DNA from: Alphaproteobacteria bacterium
GTDB lineage: Bacteria; Pseudomonadota; Alphaproteobacteria; ATCC43930; CGMCC-115725
Direction of reading: 5' to 3'
NCBI GenBank assembly: GCA_030039775.1
Contig: JASHUX010000159.1
Location: 1-7,454 of the forward strand
DNA: 7,454 nucleotides
A model generated the notes under the pieces. It worked only from the letters and a program-made list of their open reading frames with translations. It was not told the origin of the DNA and made no database searches. Positions 5,550-7,454 of this stretch are shown one piece after another; positions within the stretch are counted from its first letter, which is position 1; each line of letters begins with the position of its first letter. Position numbers and translations under genes: made by a program.

Positions 5550-6731
5550 TCATTGCAGCGGTGCGCCGCCCGGCTTCGACAGCCAAATCCATTCGTCGGT
5601 CTTGGGATCGTAGGCGGTCACCGTCGACGCGTCGGGGCCGAGCCCGCGTTCGGGATATTTCTTGAAGTCGTAGATGCCGTCGATGCCGGGGAAATCGGTC
5701 AGATTGGCGATGTAATTGCGGAGCTGCGCGGCGGTCGCATCGGGCCCGAGCTTGCGCAGGCCGGCGACGACGATGAGGCCGACGTCCCATGAGGTCGCCA
5801 CCATGTTGTCCGGCTTGAGGCCGTGCGCTTTAAGCACCGCGTACATCTCGTGCTGCGCTTTTTCGACGCGCGGATCGAGCGTCAGCACGCCGTCATGCGG
5901 CGGATAGAGTGCCGAGGCGAGGATCAGATGCTTCGGCAGGAACGATTTCCACTGATGCATCGCGGCGAAGGTCTGGTTGCCGCTGGTCGGCGCCACGGGG
6001 ACGTCGAGCCCGTCCTGGATCATGCCGCGCAGCACGGTCGCTGCGGGCGCGCCGGTCGTCCAGGCTAGGATCGCCTGTGCGCCGGACGATTTGATGCGCG
6101 CGATCTGGGCCGCGACCGATACATCCGACGGATTGAAATGCTCGGCGATGACCTTGGTCATCGGTTTGTTTTCAGGATATGCCAAGACTCCGTCGATCGA
6201 GCGGTCGCCGTCCTGGCCGCTGGCGTCGGTGGTCATCAGCGTCGCCAGCTTGGTCCAGCCGTTCAGGCGGTAATACCGAATCACCGCCGCGATCTGGTCG
6301 GTCGAGGAGGCGCTGGTCGAGAACATGTAGCTGCCGGGCTTCGGATGGACGCCCGGCGATAAGCAATAGTGGACGGGGCCTTCCTTCATCAGCGGCGCCA
6401 TGGCGAGACACATCGCGACTAGGCTCGATCCCATCACCACGGCGGGCTTGTCGGCGAGAATGGTGTTGGTGAGCTGCACCGCGATCTGCGGGCTGGTCTG
6501 ATCGTCATGGAAGACGAAATGCAACGGCCGGCCGGCGATGCCGCCGTCCTTGTCGATGTAGGTTTCGAGCGCTGCGAGCGCATCCTTTTCGCCTTGCCCG
6601 ACGAACGCGGCGCTGCCGGTCAGCGGCAGCACGACATGAATGTCGTAGGGCTCGGCCGCAAACGACGGCGATATCAGGGAAAGGGCGGCGGCAATCGTGG
6701 CGGCAAGAAAGGAGCGGCGGGATTTTGTCAT
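5550..6731 (-). CDS. LIV-type ABC transporter periplasmic substrate-binding protein
   Basis: The 393-residue protein is a type I periplasmic binding protein (Peripla_BP_6 / LivJ class). It starts MTKSRRSFLAATIAAALS, a signal peptide with a likely cleavage after A25 or A26 (PSFA-AEP). S4-R5-R6-x-F8-L9 fits the core of a twin-arginine motif, so Tat export is possible as well as Sec. The mature part opens YDIHVVLPLTGSAAFVGQGE, the family's first strand and substrate loop, followed by GGIAGRPLHFVFHDDQTSPQIAV (63-85), a conserved family block. The start is fixed by GGGAGG at 6742-6737, five bases before the ATG; the frame is open much further upstream, but only inside the MmgE/PrpD gene on a different frame. 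It is the first transporter gene, 80 nt after the MmgE/PrpD stop. Ligand: branched-chain amino acid, aromatic acid or another small acid; sequence alone does not decide. Confidence 0.93.
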   Translation of the reverse strand: MTKSRRSFLAATIAAALSLISPSFAAEPYDIHVVLPLTGSAAFVGQGEKDALAALETYIDKDGGIAGRPLHFVFHDDQTSPQIAVQLTNTILADKPAVVMGSSLVAMCLAMAPLMKEGPVHYCLSPGVHPKPGSYMFSTSASSTDQIAAVIRYYRLNGWTKLATLMTTDASGQDGDRSIDGVLAYPENKPMTKVIAEHFNPSDVSVAAQIARIKSSGAQAILAWTTGAPAATVLRGMIQDGLDVPVAPTSGNQTFAAMHQWKSFLPKHLILASALYPPHDGVLTLDPRVEKAQHEMYAVLKAHGLKPDNMVATSWDVGLIVVAGLRKLGPDATAAQLRNYIANLTDFPGIDGIYDFKKYPERGLGPDASTVTAYDPKTDEWIWLSKPGGAPLQ

Positions 6732-6736
6732 TTTTT

Positions 6737-6742
6737 CCTCCC
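6737..6742 (-). promoter_or_regulatory. strong ribosome binding site of the binding-protein gene
   Basis: GGGAGG on the reverse strand, five A's before the ATG at 6731-6729. It is the best Shine-Dalgarno match in the window, as expected for a binding protein needed in excess over its permease and ATPases. It also decides the start against the much longer open frame. Confidence 0.85.
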
Positions 6743-6749
6743 GCCGCGC

Positions 6750-6778
6750 AGAATTGCCGCTGCCCCCCGCGAAGTCAA
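6750..6778 (-). promoter_or_regulatory. possible sigma70-type promoter for the transporter genes
   Basis: On the reverse strand TTGACT (6778-6773) is a 5/6 match to the -35 box. It is followed after exactly 17 nt by AATTCT (6755-6750), a poor 3/6 match to the -10 box. It lies in the 80-nt gap before the binding-protein gene and would give a short leader carrying the GGGAGG site. The weak -10 keeps this tentative; the genes may instead be read through from the MmgE/PrpD gene. Confidence 0.35.
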
Positions 6779-6811
6779 ATGCTCCGGTCTGTCGTGCGTA
6801 CGTCGAAACAT

Positions 6812-7454
6812 TTAGACCAGGCACAACTCCGTCAGCTCCCGCATCGAGCGCAACGTCTCGACCTTGAGCGCGAGCGCTTCCAGTTCCGCGGCGCGGCGTT
6901 CGCCCAGCACCGGCTCGGCCAGGCGGCGGAACTTGTTTTGGAGGCGCGCGCGCTGTTGCGCCAGATCGCCGACCGGCTTGCCGGAATCGAACGAGGCCGC
7001 GAGCGTGCGGCCGTCCGTCGTCGTCACCGCGATCTCGGTGCGGCCGCGCGGCATCTCGGGCGTATAGTCGATCTCGATCTTGTCGCGCAGCGCCGCCAGC
7101 GCCGGGTCGTTCGCCCGCGCGTCGGTGAACGTGTCGAGCGCGGCCGTATCCAACCCGGCGAATACCGAGGCGAGGCACTGGCGCAACGAGAATTTGCACT
7201 CGAGGCCGGAGCGCGGCGTCGGAATGCCGCACACGTCGCGCGCATCGACCCGGATGCGCAACCGCGCGGTCTTGAGGTTTGCCGCCGTCACGCCCTGATC
7301 GCGCACCTGCAGCGCGCATTCGATCGGCGCGTGGGTGAGGAAACAGGCGGCATGAAACTTGAAGATGTTGTAGCGCAGATACCATTCCTGCGGCGGTTTT
7401 GGGAACGGCCGCGCCGGATCGAAGTCGGGACTGGGCGTCACGCCAAAGCCGATG
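6812..7454 (-). CDS. MmgE/PrpD family protein, C-terminal part (start beyond right edge)
   Basis: The frame is open to the window edge and gives the last 213 residues of a protein that is normally about 450 long. The segment GFGVTPSPDFDPARPFPK, then WYLRYNIFKFHAACFLTHAP, corresponds to the conserved 'lKpypaC...H' region at the start of the C-terminal lid domain of MmgE/PrpD proteins. It is followed by IPTPRSGLECKFSLRQCLAS (the family's 'P.t...akfSl.y..A' block) and a Glu/Arg-rich C-terminal helix. The family includes 2-methylcitrate dehydratase, cis-aconitate decarboxylase and related isomerases; they act in the cytoplasm without cofactors. The N-terminal catalytic domain is outside the window, so activity cannot be assigned. 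A GTG at 7441 is not taken as the start, because family sequence continues upstream of it. It leads the transporter genes on the same strand, suggesting it acts on the imported compound or a derivative. Confidence 0.87.
   Translation of the reverse strand, partial: IGFGVTPSPDFDPARPFPKPPQEWYLRYNIFKFHAACFLTHAPIECALQVRDQGVTAANLKTARLRIRVDARDVCGIPTPRSGLECKFSLRQCLASVFAGLDTAALDTFTDARANDPALAALRDKIEIDYTPEMPRGRTEIAVTTTDGRTLAASFDSGKPVGDLAQQRARLQNKFRRLAEPVLGERRAAELEALALKVETLRSMRELTELCLV

Noticed and set aside
4887..5792. Plus-strand open frame (301 residues) opposite the permease and binding-protein genes
   Set aside because: Charged, repetitive translation typical of an antisense frame in GC-rich DNA; it spans two real genes.
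6732..7385. N-terminal extension of the binding protein to 611 residues
   Set aside because: The extra 218 residues overlap the MmgE/PrpD gene in another frame, and the signal peptide and strong ribosome binding site fix the start at 6731.

Overview
The window comes from a GC-rich proteobacterium, most probably an alphaproteobacterium of the Bradyrhizobium/Rhodopseudomonas type. This rests on the strong G/C bias at third codon positions, the IS5-family transposase start at the left edge, a dispersed palindromic repeat of the 'attcccgcgaaagcgggaat' type, and the style of the LIV-type transporter. The species cannot be fixed from the sequence alone.

Layout. Bases 1-111 (minus strand) are the first 37 codons of an IS5-family transposase that runs off the left edge. 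The end of that element lies somewhere before the start of a PdxA-superfamily dehydrogenase at 197-1186 (plus strand). This gene meets a convergent gene tail to tail, and their stop codons overlap by 4 nt. All other genes are on the minus strand and read from right to left: the C-terminal 213 residues of an MmgE/PrpD-family protein (7454-6812), a LIV-type periplasmic binding protein (6731-5550), a fused LivH-LivM permease (5531-3675), LivG (3678-2911), LivF (2911-2108) and a TIM-barrel sugar-phosphate isomerase/epimerase-like enzyme (1998-1183). The transporter genes are tightly coupled: an 18-nt gap, an ATGA overlap and a TAATG overlap. A two-hairpin palindromic repeat sits between livF and the isomerase gene.

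How the genes may work together. A complete LIV/HAAT-type ABC importer (binding protein, both permease halves, both ATPases) is flanked by three enzymes: an MmgE/PrpD-type (de)hydratase/isomerase, an AP-endonuclease-2-fold isomerase or dehydratase, and a PdxA-fold dehydrogenase. This looks like a catabolic cassette for an imported small carboxylic acid. The PdxA-like protein matches, from memory, the terephthalate-pathway dihydrodiol dehydrogenase TphB better than the vitamin B6 enzyme PdxA in its C-terminal motif (HDQGHI...KLLAPN...SSV.HGSA.DIAG). A role in catabolism of an aromatic or polyhydroxylated acid is therefore more likely than pyridoxine synthesis. The actual substrate cannot be read from the sequence.

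No tRNA, rRNA or CRISPR array was seen. The window is almost fully coding; the only non-coding gaps are about 112-196, 1999-2107, 5532-5549 and 6732-6811.
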